A stretch of DNA of 64,000 nucleotides, taken from Crambe crambe. Its lineage: Eukaryota; Porifera; Demospongiae; Poecilosclerida; Crambeidae. The first letter of the stretch is position 1, and each line of letters opens with the position of its first letter. The notes beneath the pieces are model-generated. The model did no database searches, was not told the DNA's origin, and saw only the letters and a list, made by a program, of their open reading frames with translations. Both the position numbers and the translations under genes were made by a program. Positions 48,150 to 64,000 of the stretch are shown here, piece by piece. The DNA lies in assembly GCA_963924555.1 (NCBI GenBank), contig OZ004586.1, positions 5,290,501-5,354,500 of the forward strand, given 5' to 3'.

Positions 48150-48575
48150 GACCTTTCGCTGGCCTATGTATTATAAAGGCTCCTGCAAGGGAGCGAGCGC
48201 TACAAGCGATAGGTATATGAGACGTACTATTCACGCACTGTTGTGAATCCAAGTGTAGGCAACACTCGCCCAGCTTGCAGTGCACGTCCAAATGGTTCTC
48301 TAAGACAACCAAACAATGACAAGTATAAATCGCTGGCCTATGCTCCTGCAAAGGAGCGAGCGTTAGGTGTGTGTGACGTATTATTCACGCACTGTTGTGA
48401 TTCCAAGGCTAGGAAACACTCGCTCAGCTTGCAATGCAGGTCTAAAGGGTTCCCTAAGGCAACAAGAGAGTGACAAGCATAAATCGCTGGCCTATGCTCC
48501 TGCTAGGGAGCGAGCGCAGCGAGCATTAGGTGTATGTGACGTACTATTAACGCACTGTTGTTACTCGCCTTATAA
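48150..48575. repeat. Tandem repeat, ~155-165 bp unit, about 2.6 copies
   Basis: GCTCCTGCAAGGGAGCGAGC recurs near 48179, 48342 and 48496, each followed by a GACGTACTATTCACGCACTG block. GGAGCGAGCG lies in a small palindrome (CTCC...GGAG). Diverged solo units occur at about 51820-51945 and 53515-53640 (opposite orientation) and at 56195-56290. Confidence 0.85.
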
Positions 48576-48599
48576 CTAAGGCCTGGGTACGAGGCTAGC

Positions 48600-51500
48600 T
48601 TGAAATATGCTGTAAAGTTTAGATAAAAAGTTAAATCTATTCTCTATGACTTGTGGATGCATGATAGCCAAAACTAAAAAATTGGTAATTCCGAATAATT
48701 CTTGTTGCAAAACAAAGCATAAAACCTTAATAATCTCCGGTTAGTGACAATTTTCTGTCGCCACGACAATTTCACAGCTACATAATAAACGGCAGCACCG
48801 GAGTTGATGAAGGATCGGCTACGCCATACGCTTTCGGTAATCTGGTACTCCAATCTAGAGATATTCTATGTTACGTAGTATATAATATCTCTGGAATTAC
48901 TAAATAAAAATAAATAAAAAACTAATTTAGGCTAGTAAGAACTATTTTTTCGGGCATCAAGGACCTGAAGCTTTGAAATTTTGGCCATCAAGGACAAATC
49001 AAATAATTTATAAATGCCGCGTTATACCCTTTATCCAGTCATATATAGAGTAAGCGCAAGTCAATAGAATTGACATCGAATTCATTATTTCCATTAAATC
49101 CTGAAATTAGAACAACGTTCGTATAAGCGCGTACGCAAATAAGACTAAATTTTTTTTATTATATCTTATTTATCACTTAGCTTAAATTAATCAACTCTGC
49201 ATCAGTCTCTCCTGTTTTTTATCTACTAGGGCAATGTTTAATATTCAGTTAAGGGAGCTCCGACATGATACGCGCGCGTAACTAAATATAAGCCATAATA
49301 ACAGAATCATTATTGTGGAAAAGGAGCTAAAATACAAGAAGGTTAGGAATGTAACTTTATGCAGGTAGTACATGAGCCATACAAGCAGGAAAAATAATAA
49401 TAATTCATAATAGCTAGTATATGTAGCACTCCTGAAGAAAAATAATGTAAGCAATCAATAATTATTTCCAGCGCCAGATTCAGAGCCTATTCCAGAGCCA
49501 GTGTTACCGGAAGAGTATGGCCCGAGCGAGACTAATTCGAGATCTAGTCTCGGCTAGCAGACCTCCGTTACAAAGAGGTGTTGAGATCCAGACGAGTCCG
49601 AAGTGTAGCGTAGAGAGAGAGAGAGAGAGCCAGACTCTTTTGAGTCCAGGATCACGGTCGCCTCACCGTGGCATGAGCGATCATTCGACCAACGGTAGAA
49701 GGAATTGGCATCCTGCCGGATATAGTGGGTGGGGCTAGGGTGGGGCTGTGTATCGCAGACGCCTGTAAATCCAGAAGTGTCCGTACAGCTACGAATGGGA
49801 TTAGGAAATCTTCAAAACTGAAGTGATCAGCGCTTTTAGCAGTTCATTCTAAAACTAGAAATTCGTGTATCTAGGAAGCTAGGTTATATATAGACAATTC
49901 GATCCGTAGTTGTCTTATAAGCATACAAAGGAAGGATGTGAAACTATTTTCAACATTGTTAGTTTAGCACAAAAAAAGAAGTATTAATTTTAGTCCTTTT
50001 AGCTTAAAGCGGTGCTAGCCTCTCAATAACTGCCCCGTTTCTCCTACTTCTTGGGAGATCAGCTATCGTAGATAAGTCCTCCACTGTGGTCTTTGTAGCT
50101 TATCTCTGCAAGTGTCAGTAGTCTCGATATCAGTCTCTAGCAACCTGCAAAACAAGCGCGTGGGCGGGATGTCGGAGCCCCCTTAACAGCGAGCGAGCAA
50201 GAAATTATTCTTTAGTGCTACAACTCCTTAGAAGATTTTGCTTCTGAGTTTATATGTAACAAAAAACTTAGATAAGCCTGTAGAGCCTCTACAACTATTA
50301 CTATGAGATGAGATACCTTCTTGTATCAGGGGCAGGAAAGGATACACTGGGGCAGCTTTACTCTTCATCTTGATCCCTCAAAACAAGTATATCAGAACAA
50401 ATCTCTCGATGAATTGGATGTTCAGCAGTGCACTATTAGTACTTGTTATTATCATTTTTTTATTATAACATGAAAGGTAAAGTGACAGTATTAGTTGCTA
50501 CATTATAGTATCCTTCTTTACTATAGCTTTTCTTGACAGCCAGCCATGGGTAATCTGAAGAAATAGTAACATCGACATGATTTTTTTACAGGCACCTTTA
50601 AAAAGTACATATGTACATATAAATGATCACTACCTAACAGATTAGTGGGGAAAAAGAGACTATACTTTAACATCCAAGCTCCAGAGGTCCACAAAGTCGA
50701 ATTACCATTGTTACTCGCAATTATACCCTCTAACACTCGAGAAACCAGCCTTTTTAAGAACTATGCTTGTTTAGCACTATACTAGCCCACTCTTTGCATT
50801 CTTTGAACTTACCAATTGGCTATAGTTTAGCAGAAATTTGGCACACAACTTCTCCTCCCCTGTTTGTTTGGGGCAATTTAGCACTAACAGCTGTCTACAC
50901 GGATTGTCAGTATTGTCGTTATGGGCGCACGTGACCTGTTTCCAATCCTGTGTATGTAGTCTAGTATATCTATATGGTGGTGGTTCCAACCAGGAAGCTC
51001 CACGCATAAAAAGCAATGAATTTGCTACAAGCACTTAGATAAGCCAAAGCGCCTACAACAACTTAGATAAGCCAAGGGCCTCTATGACAAAAAGCTGTAG
51101 AAAAAAAAGTACGTACCGTACATAAGCTTGGGGCATTTTGGAGTGTAGACATAGATATATAATTTCAATGAATCATGACCAGAGAGTCAGCTCGCTCGCT
51201 GCAATAAATTTTAAATGCGCGCTTTCACGTTTGCAAATCTAGCGATATTTAAATTTTTTTAGCTATATTTTATTATAAGAACTTGTTCAAATCCATTTTC
51301 CATAGTTAATCAAGCTTACACTCCCGCTATTACACGCACTAGTCAATGGATTTTTATTTCATTTTCGATCAACACACACACGTACATGAATCGCTCGCTA
51401 TACTAGGGAAATGTGCAACATTAATTTTGACAGCAAGTTAACAATTTTGCTGTTGAGTTTGCAATGTGCTGCATTTGACAGCAAGTGAGCAGCTGATAGG

Positions 51501-51800
51501 CTCCAGCGCAATAGTCATTTAAGTTGCGGTTCCGACCGGGTGGCTCAATATATAGAAAGTTGTAAATACTTACAACAAGCAATTAGATAAGCCAAGTGCA
51601 AGGCGCCTCTATGACAAAAGGCTGTAGAAAACAATCAAGTTTGATTATAATTGGAGCGTGCGCATTATGCACTCGCGCAGAGCAACAATTTCGGGACACG
51701 TACCATACGTACGCGCACGCCTGGGGCATTTTGGAGTGTAGACATAGTACTAACCATAGATATATAACACATGTAATATATCTTATGTACTAACCGATGC
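48600..51800. other. Intergenic DNA with repeat scraps
   Basis: No gene recognised. It holds a (GA)n run at 49613-49630, the solo transposon end at 50920-50972, and a pair of similar stretches at about 51000-51180 and 51530-51760 (TAGATAAGCCAA, GGGGCATTTTGGAGTGTAGA). Open frames here are short and show no domain. Confidence 0.4.
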
Positions 51801-51944
51801 GCTATGGTGTAAAATACCTTCTAACTTCAAACTCTTTGGTTGTCTTAAGGAACCCTTATGGCCTCCTGCAACAACAGTGTGTGAATAGTACGTCCCATAC
51901 TCCTAAATCTCGTTGCGCTCGCTCCCTTGCAGGAGCCATTGTAA

Positions 51945-52085
51945 TATATAGTCCCGGTTTTACAGTTTACCGATATTTTGTCGCAGGGAAATTCTGTCGC
52001 GGCGAAAAAATGTCCTAGGAAATTCTGTCGCGAGCGGCCTAGGATATTTCGTCGCCGCAAGGATATATTTTTGCTGCATATAAAG
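51945..52085. repeat. GTCGC-rich short element
   Basis: Clustered motifs AAATTCTGTCGCG, CCTAGGATATTTCGTCGCCG and ATATATTTTTGCTGC form inverted pairs (CGCGACAGAATTTC/GAAATTCTGTCGCG). Relatives: 32985-33035, 53225-53310, 53670-53800, 54650-54815, 55440-55715 and 57585-57690. Confidence 0.7.
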
Positions 52086-52089
52086 TAGC

Positions 52090-52560
52090 TATTGGAGAGG
52101 TTTTATAGCTATATCTGATTATAGCTACAAAGACATCGCTCACCAACAAATTGCCCTAGCAATAAAAAATCTCCTAGATCGTTTCTGTTTTAGTGATAAA
52201 TCTCTTCTATATCTCCTAGGATATTTTTCACTAGTTATTAGCTATATTTCTATGCTGTTTATGGGCGCATCAAAATCTTAATCTTATTAGCTATAGTTGG
52301 GTATATATATATATCGCTCATATTTTAGGAGCATGTTTTTTTTCGTGGCTAGAAAGCTAATATTTTTTGCAAGTGTACAGCGATGGAATATTTATAACTG
52401 ATCTATATTGATGTGAATGCATGATTGAGCATTATACAAATCAGTATTGGAAGATGGTTACTTACGTATAATAGCTAATTAGATGCCACAGAGCAATATG
52501 TCTCTTAGCTTCTATAGAAAGTAAAAAATATTTTATATATATATACTGCTATAACATAGC
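52090..52560. repeat. Inverted repeat partner of 56325-56790
   Basis: CTCACCAACAAATTGCCCTA, ACTAGTTATTAGCTATATTTC, GGAGCATGTTTTTTTTC and TATTTATAACTGATCTATAT each occur in reverse complement at 56325-56790, in mirrored order, with many small differences. Non-coding; a pair of DNA elements in opposite orientation. Confidence 0.8.
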
Positions 52561-52724
52561 TCAATAGCTAGATACATATATATACCTTATAATAGAGCTG
52601 GATAAGTAATATCCTTGGAGAATTTATTATACTACAGAAGATTTATTACTAGCTATAATAGATAACTAGTTAGCAATAGCTATTATATTGAGCAACAATC
52701 CTAGGAGATTGTGAAGATTTTGTC

Positions 52725-53310
52725 GCTCTATATTATTATTATTGTTATTATTATTATTATTAATATTATATGATTTACAGCACAAGATGACGTTTTAAGA
52801 AATGAGATAAGTTACAACAAAAAAGAAGATGGGGCAATTAGACAATGCAGGCTGAGGATCCACCAAGACTGGCCTAGCAACCAGGAGGGGATTTTGAAAA
52901 ACTAACAAACAGCCACAATAAACAAAAAAGAACAGAAAAAGATTGATCCATTATCTAGTCAGCTTGTTGAAATATATAGTGTCTTTGGGAGTTGGAGATG
53001 TCAAGAATATATAACTATTGGAGAGCAACGAAATTCGATTGCTATACCTAGAACTATGCATGCGAAAATACTAGGAGATTTTACTTAATTTTAATTTTAC
53101 TAAATTTATGTTGAGTGACTATAGGAGATATCTATACTCTGCTTTAGCTCTGGCTATGTAATATCCAATTATAGTCATGCTAGAAACAAAATATCCTATG
53201 AGATGCTACGTCTAATGTCTGCTATAGCTTGCCGAGACATATATCCTGGCGGCAACGAAATATTCTAGGAGATTACGTCTGAATTTCCTCGCCGCGTCAG
53301 AAACTGTGAC
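52725..53310 (-). mobile_element. 5'-truncated LINE 3' end, copy 1, with (ATT)n tail
   Basis: The plus-strand (ATT)n run at 52728-52770 is the tail of a minus-strand LINE copy. It shares with 57090-57690 the blocks TGATTTACAGCACAAGATGA, GAGGATC(C/A)ACCAAGACTGGC and CTAGTCAGCTTGTTGAAATA. It ends in GTCGC-type sequence. The coding remnant is too decayed to read here. Confidence 0.65.
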
Positions 53311-54048
53311 ACAGGCATCAGAATTTTCTTTTTGGAGTGCCGGCAGGACACTTAGTAAAATTTTGAAAGATTGAAAGAAAAATGTCGGGAATCGAACCGA
53401 AGACAGTGCCGCACGTTCAATAGTATACGGCACTAACCTATGCGATGCGCTACTAGGGCAACGCTGGAAAAATCCGTTTGAAAGTGATATTTATACTTCT
53501 AACCTCCCTCAAACAATTTGGTTGTCTTAGGGAGCCCTTTTGGCGAGTGTTGCCTAGCCTTGGAGTTACAACAGTGTGCGAATAGTACCTCCAATACAAC
53601 TAATACTCGCTGCGCTCACTCGCAATTATAATACATAGGCCTCCAAGGTAAGCTAATCAGAGCCGGCTGCCGGTTTATTTTGTCGCTGGGAGATTCTGTC
53701 GCGGCTACAAAATATTTTAGGAAATTCTGTCGCGAGCGACCTAATCTCCTATGATATTTCGTCGCCGCCTTGATATATTGTCGCAGCGAGCTATATTAGA
53801 CATTAGATGATACAGCTCTTATCGGATATTTTGTTGCTCAGCACTGTATGCATGACTATATTGGATATTACATAGCCAGAGCATATAGCAGAGTATAGAT
53901 ATCTCCTATAGTCACTCACTATAAAGTAAAGTTAAAATTAAATAAAATCTCGTAGGATATTTGTTGCTCTCCTATGTTCTTCACATGCATAGTTGTAGGC
54001 ATAGCAATAGAGTGACAAAATCTTATATTTTGTTACTCTCCAATAGCT

Positions 54049-54650
54049 ATATGTGACCGGATTTTCGAAAATTTACATTGTAGCGAAATTAATTATTACG
54101 TAGGAGTATTTTTAGTGACACATTTTCTAACAAATTTTTTTTTCAGTATAAAGGATCCCTAAAATAATATCTGACAGTTTTAGAGCTTATACTAAAGTAT
54201 AAAGGATTCAAATAAAAAGCTAAATCTAGTTAGCCATCAATTAAAGCTTCGTGCACAGAGCAGAGAATCGTGAAAAATCACAAGTACTATGGTAGGCTTT
54301 CTAGATTATATGCTTGAAATATGAACTAACTAAGCAAATTACTCTAGCTTCTGTATTTTATTGGTCTTTGCTGGGCTTTAATTTGGCGCTTTGTAGCGCC
54401 AAAAGGCGAGAAACTAGCTTCTCTCTGACTCTAGTTCGAAACCCCGCAAATTTAATTTTTAGTAGTGCGCGGATTTAATGTTTACGTTGCTTACTCAGCT
54501 TTTTCAAAACGCTAATGGGTTTTCTAGGAGCTGTTCCTCAGAGTTAGTGCTTTGAAATTCGCGCAGTAGAGAGCGAGAGGGCCAAAAATAATGAATATCG
54601 ACATAGTAAAAAAAATTAATATTTTCGGGTATTTCAAATTGGGTTACTGA
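54049..54650 (+). repeat. R-family element, copy 3
   Basis: Starts GTGACCGGATTTTCGAAAAT, contains the R blocks (GGCGAGAAACTAGCTTCTCT at about 54407) and ends in a weakly complementary TTTCGGGTATTTCAAATTGG. About 78% similar by eye to 54815-55440. Confidence 0.8.
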
Positions 54651-54814
54651 ATTTCTTAGGATATTTTGTCGCTGTGAAAGAATCTCCCAGTGACATGTGA
54701 CACCGGTATCACAGTTTTTATCGCTAAGAGATTCTGTCGCAGTGTCAAAATATCCTAAGAAATTCTGTCGCGAGCAACCTAATCTCCTAGGATATTTTGT
54801 CCCCGCCAGGATGT

Positions 54815-55440
54815 GTGATCGGATTTACGAAAACCCACATTGTAGCAAAATAATTAATTATTACGTAGGAGTATTTTTAGCGAGTCCTATCTTTTTCTAA
54901 TAATTGTTTTTTTTCAGTATAAATCACAACTATGATCTCTAAATTAATATCTTAATAAGTTTTAGAGCTTATACTAAAGTAGAAAGGCTTCAAATAAAGC
55001 GCTAAAGCTAGTTAGCCATCCATTGAAGCTTCGTGCACGGAGCAGAGAGTCATGTGGAAAATCACAAGAACTAAGGTAGGCTTACAAGCTTATACGCTTG
55101 AAATATGAACTAAGCTAATTACGCTAGCTTCGGAACTTTGCTGGTCTTATCTGTGCTTTAGTTGGCGCCCCAGGAGGCGAGAAACTCGTTTCTCTCTTAC
55201 TCTAGTTCGAAACCCCACCAACTCAATTTTTAGTAGTGCACGGATTTAATGTTTACGTCGCTTACTCAGCTTTTTAAAAACGCTAATGAGAGTTTTCTAG
55301 GAGCTGTTCATCAGGCATTATAGGAAAGAGAGCTTTGAAATTTGCGCAGTAGAGAGCCAGAGGGCCAAAGATAATGAATATCAACTTAAAAAATAATTTA
55401 AATTTTCGCTACAATGTGGGTTATTGCAAATTGGGTTACA
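54815..55440 (+). mobile_element. R-family element, copy 4, with ~40-bp terminal inverted repeats
   Basis: The left end GTGATCGGATTTACGAAAAC plus CCACATTGTAGC is complementary to the right end GCTACAATGTGG plus GTTATTGCAAATTGGGTTAC. The interior has the R blocks and no open frame, so it is a non-autonomous MITE-like element. It sits between GTCGC-rich elements. Confidence 0.75.
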
Positions 55441-56189
55441 GAATTTCCTAGGATATTTTGTCGCCACCAGGATATATTGCTACAGAATTCATAGGATATT
55501 TTATCGCAGCGACAGAATCTCGCAGCGATAAAATAAACTGACACCGGTGTCACAGTTTCAGTCACTAGGAGATTCTGTCGCATATGTTGCGGCGAAAAAT
55601 ATCTTAAGAAATTCCGTCGCAAGCGACCTAATCTCCTAGGATATTTTTTTGCCGCCAGGATATATTGCTACAGAATTTCCTAAGATATTTTGTCGCCGCA
55701 GCATAATCTCCCAGTGACAAGCTGAACGAGTCCTATGAATTGTGAATTAGCTACAGTGGGATTTAGTATATCAAATGGTGTTGATATTGAAACCATTTCA
55801 AATCATCGTTTCATTTCATGGTCATTTCATGTTTGCTCTCCGTTTGTTTTTTTTTGTTTCATTCTTCTATAGCACCAGTGTTATAGATCGGCTTGAAACA
55901 ATGCTTCTTGTAGCTTCAGTATCTAGAATCATCTGTTAGTAAATTATTGAGAGCCTTCAGCAACAGATCTGTGATTATTCATCAGGAAACTTATTGTATT
56001 GCTAATGATGATTGTTATACTTGTAAGTACTGTAGCTTACCTTATCCTTTCACCTCATCTATAGTATGCGTGCTAAGCCATTCTAAAGTCAGAGATTATC
56101 GTAGCGACAATTATTTGCGTGCGCAAGTTCTCATCCAACAAGGAGTGTCCGCAGTAAATCTCCCGTTTCCAATCCCGGGGCGGAGTATA

Positions 56190-56790
56190 GTATCTATGGT
56201 ACTGTTGTAACTCCAAGGCAACACTCGCCCAAAGGGCTCCCTAAAAGCAACCAAAGAGTTTGAAGTTAGAAGTATAAATATCGCTTTCAAACGGATATTT
56301 GCAGCGTTGCCACTAGCTATGTTATAACAGTATAAAAACTACAATTTTTTACTTTCTATAGTAACTAAAAGACATGTTGCTCTGTAGCGTCTAGCTAGCA
56401 ATTACACGTAAGTAGCTATCTAGATATTTTCCAATACTGAAGCTCAATTGTGCATTCACATCAATATAGATCAGTTATAAATATTCAATCGCTGTACACT
56501 TGCAAAAAATATTAACTTTCTAGCTAAGCAAGACACTAGAGAAAAAAACATGCTCCTTTGAAGTACGAGCGAATACACCCAACTATAAAGGTGAATAGCT
56601 AACAAGCTTGAGATTTTGATGCACCTATAAACAGCATAGAAATATAGCTAATAACTAGTGAAAAAATAGGAGATATTAACATTATGGAAGAGATTCATCA
56701 CTAAGACAGAAAGGACATGGAGATTTTTTATTGCTAGGGCAATTTGTTGGTGAGCGATTGTCTTTGTATAATCAGATATAACTGTACCAT
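56190..56790. repeat. Inverted repeat partner of 52090-52560 plus 53455-53600
   Basis: Read in reverse complement, this segment corresponds to 52090-52560 followed directly by 53455-53600 (ATCCGTTTGAAAG, GATATTTATACTTCTAAC, AGGGAGCCCTTTTGGCGAGT). The first-copy halves are separated by the LINE tail at 52725-53310, so this copy shows the state without that insertion. Confidence 0.7.
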
Positions 56791-57059
56791 TTCAAGATCG
56801 ACATATAACTAGCTAGTATTGTATAGAGCTAGATAAGAAAATATCTTGGGAGATTTTATTACCAAAGGAGATTTTATTACTAGATAATAGCTATAGTGCT
56901 AGGAGATCGAGATTTTATCACTCTATTATTATTATTATTTTTTATTTATTAATTTTTTTATAATATATAATAAGGACAATATCAATGAGTTCTAGATACA
57001 AAAATAAGATGGGAATCCGGAAACAGAGAAAATGTCAACCAAAAATTAAAAACAAAAAC

Positions 57060-57690
57060 AAAAACAAAGACAAAAAAAAACAAAAAAAAACAAAACTTAT
57101 TATTATTATTAATATTATTATTATCATTATTATTATTATATGATTTACAGCACAAGATGACGTTTAAGAAATGAGATAGCTAAGTTAGAACTAAAACAAA
57201 AAAAAAGATGGAGAAATTAGAGCAGGCTGAGGATCAACCAAGACTGGCCTGGCGATTTGGAGAAACAAAAAATAAAAAAAAACACAATAAGTAATCAAAT
57301 AACAGAAAAAATAACATTGGTGGCTTGAAATTCGACATACAGTTTCGGCAAGGGCAGACAAAATGGAATGTGCAAGTGTTATATTGGCCTCAGAATAACT
57401 GATCAAAAGTAATTTTTTGAGTTTGGATTTGATGGTAGGAGCATATCGGTGGCAGAGAGTTCCATAATCTAGTCAGCCTGTTGAAATAGAAGTGTCTTTG
57501 GGAGTTGAAGATGTGAAGAACATAACGCAACAAAATAATCTAGAGCAACAAAATATCCTATAGGAGATGTATCTATGCTAGCTGTGACAATCCTGGTGGC
57601 GACAAAATATCCTGGGAGATTATGTCGCTCGCGACAGAATTTCTGTCGCCACGACATAAACTGTGACGTGACACCGGAATCACTACTAGT
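57060..57690 (-). mobile_element. 5'-truncated LINE 3' end, copy 2, with (ATT)n tail
   Basis: The plus-strand (ATT)n run at 57092-57138 is the tail. On the minus strand, just before it in coding sense, the sequence reads RLWNSLPPICSYHQIQTQ (about 57470-57420), a typical LINE C-terminal RxWNxLP motif. It shares about 500 bp with 52725-53310 in the same orientation. Confidence 0.7.
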
Positions 57691-57838
57691 AGGTAAAGGG
57701 TTCCTTTAGTAGAAGTATCTTTTCCCCTGTTGTAGTTTGCTGTAAAGAAGGAAAGAGAACTATCGAGGTAGGTCTATTATTGTACATTATCTTTACTGCT
57801 ATGGATAGTACAATGTCAATGAAGTTGAATCCAAATAG

Positions 57839-62381
<4,543 letters not shown>

Positions 62382-62559
62382 GTAAGTACGTAGTAGTGTA
62401 AATAAATTATATCCATACATAAATAATTATATTAAAACCAAGTTAAACTTAAGATTCTTTTTGCATAAGCTGTTTTAGTGGTACTGCAGGTATTTATTAA
62501 TGTATAGGCTGATAGAATTGTGTCAAAGAAAGAAAGTGAGGGATCAGTACTAAAGTGGT

Positions 62560-62700
62560 CCCTTGATCATTCGCTATATTTATCGGTTCTAACTTTCTCA
62601 GTTCTCGACCGTTTATAATACCAGCAGAGAGCTGATCACCCACTCTATGAGCTAGTTTTGAAATTTTAAATTTGGTTAAGAATTGAGAAAGTTATAGCAG
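62560..62700. repeat. Dispersed repeat, inverted mate of 32340-32470
   Basis: Carries GATCATTCGCTATATTTAT, CTAACTTTCTCAGTTCTCG and CAGAGAGCTGATCACCCACT, the complements of the first copy. The rest of 62382-63009 shows no gene. Confidence 0.65.
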
Positions 62701-63009
62701 TTATAGTTATGGTGATCACAGTATCAAATAGATGAGTGCAATAATAATTATGTATTGTTAATGGGGTCAGAAAGGGATCAATTTCTGTCCCGTCAGAAAT
62801 GTGTGATCCCATGAACTGCAAAATGAAGCTGTTGCTCTTGAACAGAATAATGCTTTGCAACAGTGATATGAGTTCCACTAAAATATATGTGGCACCTCAT
62901 GGTCAAGTTATTAATTTTGCCAAATAATGTATTACCCAGCTTTGGAAAATCAATTTTGTCTCATCTCACCTTTATTAATATTTCAGAGTCATGGCTACGT
63001 AAGTCTTGG

Positions 63010-64000
63010 TGGAGTGGTGTGCACCATAGTGGAACCTATGTGTGCACAGCAACTATATAGGTAAAGGTTGTTATTACAGCTGTGTGATCAATACTTCATG
63101 TAACCCCATTAGTTATTGAGAATTGAATTGTGTTCACAAAGTTCCACACACTATGAGATCCCTGAGAAACTTGAAGGAAACACAGTGTATTTTTTGTAGG
63201 ATATGCAAGGGCATGGCGAAAACGATGAAACATGCCGTGCCTTCATATATTCTATGAATTTCCTTATCAAGTTTCCTTCAGGTTTCACTCCTAATTTTCA
63301 GTGACACATTCTATGTACGTATAATGGGGCTCCATAAAACAGTGTCAACCACCCATTCTATGACTTCTATTGTCTTCAAAATTCATCAATTGCCATGACA
63401 CTAAGGGAGAGAGGAGGCTTAGCATTATAATGATGCTATTAATTGTTGGAAAAAGCCCTCTAATTGACAGTTAAGGCAGCAGAGGAGTCTTGTTTCTTTG
63501 ATAACTCTCATGCCATTCTTATTTGTGCAGACATCAATTTATTATAAAAAGGCACTAATATCTAGATGTGATTAACATTGACCATATTATTATGTAGTGT
63601 AAACTGACTTTTGTGGCAGAACTGAAGAACAAATCAATGCTATACACTGTCCATGTGATGTGCTCTTCTTCACATGCAAGGAATATAGCCGATTTCCCTT
63701 CATTTTCCTGCAGGTGAATTTGAGCATGCTAGCAAGAAGCAAGTTGACCACTCATGTCTACTGGCAAGCAATACAGCACTCCACCCATCTTTATCCTGCA
63801 AGTTGATATTTAGTAGCGCCACTGACATCAACCACTTCAGCGTATCCATCATAGTTTCCCTCCTTCTAAATCCATTTCTGTTAAATAGTTGCATGATCGA
63901 CCTGAGCACCATTTCCAATAGCTTTGCTCTTATTCTGTATAGCTGCATACCAAACAGTTGATAGGTCTCTTTTTGAGCACCCATTTTCTAGCAGCAAATA
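63010..64000. repeat. Segmental duplication, copy 2 (cut by window end)
   Basis: Same orientation and order as 23214-24240. It runs off the window, so the right boundary is not visible. Confidence 0.85.
63700..64000 (-). pseudogene. Ankyrin-repeat protein fragment, copy 2
   Basis: A minus-strand open frame of 94 codons (63984-63700) ends with NINLQDKDGWSAVLLASRH, an ankyrin-type repeat start, and then SNSPAGK, stop. This copy is open across the part where copy 1 (near 24100-23926) has stops, but the preceding residues do not form clean repeats, so it is probably also decayed. It may continue outside the window. Confidence 0.5.

Noticed and set aside
49245-49738. Short frames near the (GA)n run as small genes
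   Set aside because: No start context, splice pattern or domain supports them; composition is that of repeats.
54407-54460. tRNA gene or tRNA-derived SINE in the R repeats (B-box-like TAGTTCGAAACCCC)
   Set aside because: A B-box-like arm is present in all copies but the A box and a complete cloverleaf could not be drawn; left as an observation only.

Overview
The window looks like nuclear DNA of a sponge, probably a demosponge. It is AT-rich, with many short GT-AG introns, animal-type proteins (an IP3-receptor homologue, MCMDC2, mitochondrial leucyl-tRNA synthetase, astacin, death domain) and a dense load of small inverted-repeat elements. The sponge assignment is inference from gene content; no species marker is present.

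Layout. (1) 0.3-17.4 kb, + strand: a multi-exon IP3-receptor (ITPR) homologue whose 5' end lies outside the window. MIR, RIH, RIH-associated, six-helix pore and C-terminal zinc-finger parts can all be followed. The linker before the RIH-associated domain is built from a tandem array of tiny phase-0 exons. Both the IP3-binding loop and the pore filter differ from the canonical ones. (2) 18.3-22.0 kb, +: an intronless 1245-residue secreted/beta-helix plus multi-TM receptor-like protein. (3) 22.1-24.5 kb: duplicated decayed fragments, USP-like (second copy inverted at 33.1-33.7 kb) and ankyrin-like (second copy at the right end of the window). (4) 24.9-29.1 kb, +: a homologue of the meiotic MCM-like protein MCMDC2. 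(5) 29.4-30.6 kb, -: an astacin metalloprotease with in-frame TGA codons. (6) 31.5-32.2 kb, -: a two-exon death domain. (7) 34.6-36.0 kb, -: an RHS/Crinkler-type P-loop NTPase-nuclease, with a perfect 6 x 32 bp minisatellite upstream. (8) 37.1-37.8 kb, +: an unrecognised protein with a zinc-knuckle tail, broken or spliced. (9) 38.8-57.7 kb: a transposon graveyard containing a hAT deletion derivative with perfect 8-bp target duplications, a LINE fragment, P-element-like transposase remnants, long-TIR elements, LINE 3' ends with (ATT)n tails and GTCGC-rich short repeats. (10) 57.8-62.4 kb, +: a LARS2 (mitochondrial LeuRS) locus carrying at least three frameshifts and a shortened KMSKS loop.

The genes do not form a functional cluster. 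The strongest novelty is the ITPR homologue: an exon-pair amplification in its coupling linker, a pore filter interrupted by an intron, and a GC-AG intron near its 3' end. Exon limits were placed by eye from open frames, splice signals and remembered family alignments; no search was run.
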